Assembly (NCBI GenBank): GCA_964616985.1
Contig: CAZTVF010000130.1
Coordinates: forward strand, 1-13,603
Direction: 5' to 3'
DNA from: CAZTVF01 sp964616985
Lineage (GTDB): Bacteria; Planctomycetota; Phycisphaerae; SM23-33
DNA length: 13,603 nucleotides
Below the pieces are notes generated by a model that was not told the DNA's origin, ran no database searches, and worked only from the letters and a program-made list of their open reading frames with translations. Below, piece after piece: positions 13,557-13,603 of this stretch. Every line of letters begins with the position of its first letter. The stretch's first letter is position 1. The translations under genes and the position numbers were made by a program.

Positions 13557-13603
13557 GCAGATTCAAATCCGAGATGCATAAACGCGATGCTTCCGCAGCA
13601 CCT

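Overview
The window is GC-rich, densely coded bacterial DNA. It is most likely from a planctomycete, probably class Phycisphaerae. The pointers are a PEP-CTERM secreted protein with the VPEPAT / hydrophobic / RRRR tail, a zinc-ribbon Ser/Thr kinase fused to an FGE-type domain, an FHA-GAF-SpoIIE phosphatase, and two long secreted paralogues of a type I associate with that group. The assignment rests on gene content alone.

Layout, left to right. (1) 1-290: the end of a 27-bp tandem repeat, then a non-coding leader. (2) 291-1721 (+): a GH28-like right-handed beta-helix protein, followed by a strongly structured intergenic stretch. (3) 2009-2467 (+): a YbaK-type aminoacyl-tRNA deacylase. It converges on (4) 2654-3208 (-), a small PEP-CTERM protein, with stem-loops between the two. 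(5) 4775-3598 (-): a translationally coupled pair, hypoxanthine phosphoribosyltransferase followed by a membrane-anchored bacterial PH-domain protein. (6) 4930-6774 and 6892-8688 (+): two tandem secreted paralogues of about 600 residues and unknown function, separated by a clear rho-independent terminator. (7) 8866-9555 (+): a COG1926-type phosphoribosyltransferase. (8) 11335-9695 (-) and 11399-13411 (+): a divergent phosphatase/kinase pair sharing a 63-bp intergenic region, a plausible phospho-signalling module. (9) 13403-13556: heptamer repeats at the kinase stop codon whose inverted copy lies about 105 bp downstream.

The most notable non-coding content is a family of three dispersed quasi-palindromic elements of about 130 bp (A 1835-1962, B 3414-3546, C 8697-8830). 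Each lies between two genes transcribed in the same direction. Each has a nearly perfect 21-bp inverted core around a 26-28-bp spacer, and two distinguishable outer arms. Arm order follows the local direction of transcription in all three. In copy B the arms are inverted relative to A and C but the spacer is not, as if spacer and arms had been flipped against each other by recombination across the core. Upstream in-frame ATGs inside or near copies A and C can mislead start-site calls for the genes that follow them.

No tRNA, rRNA, CRISPR array, transposase or phage gene was seen. All functional statements come from motif reading; no database search was possible.
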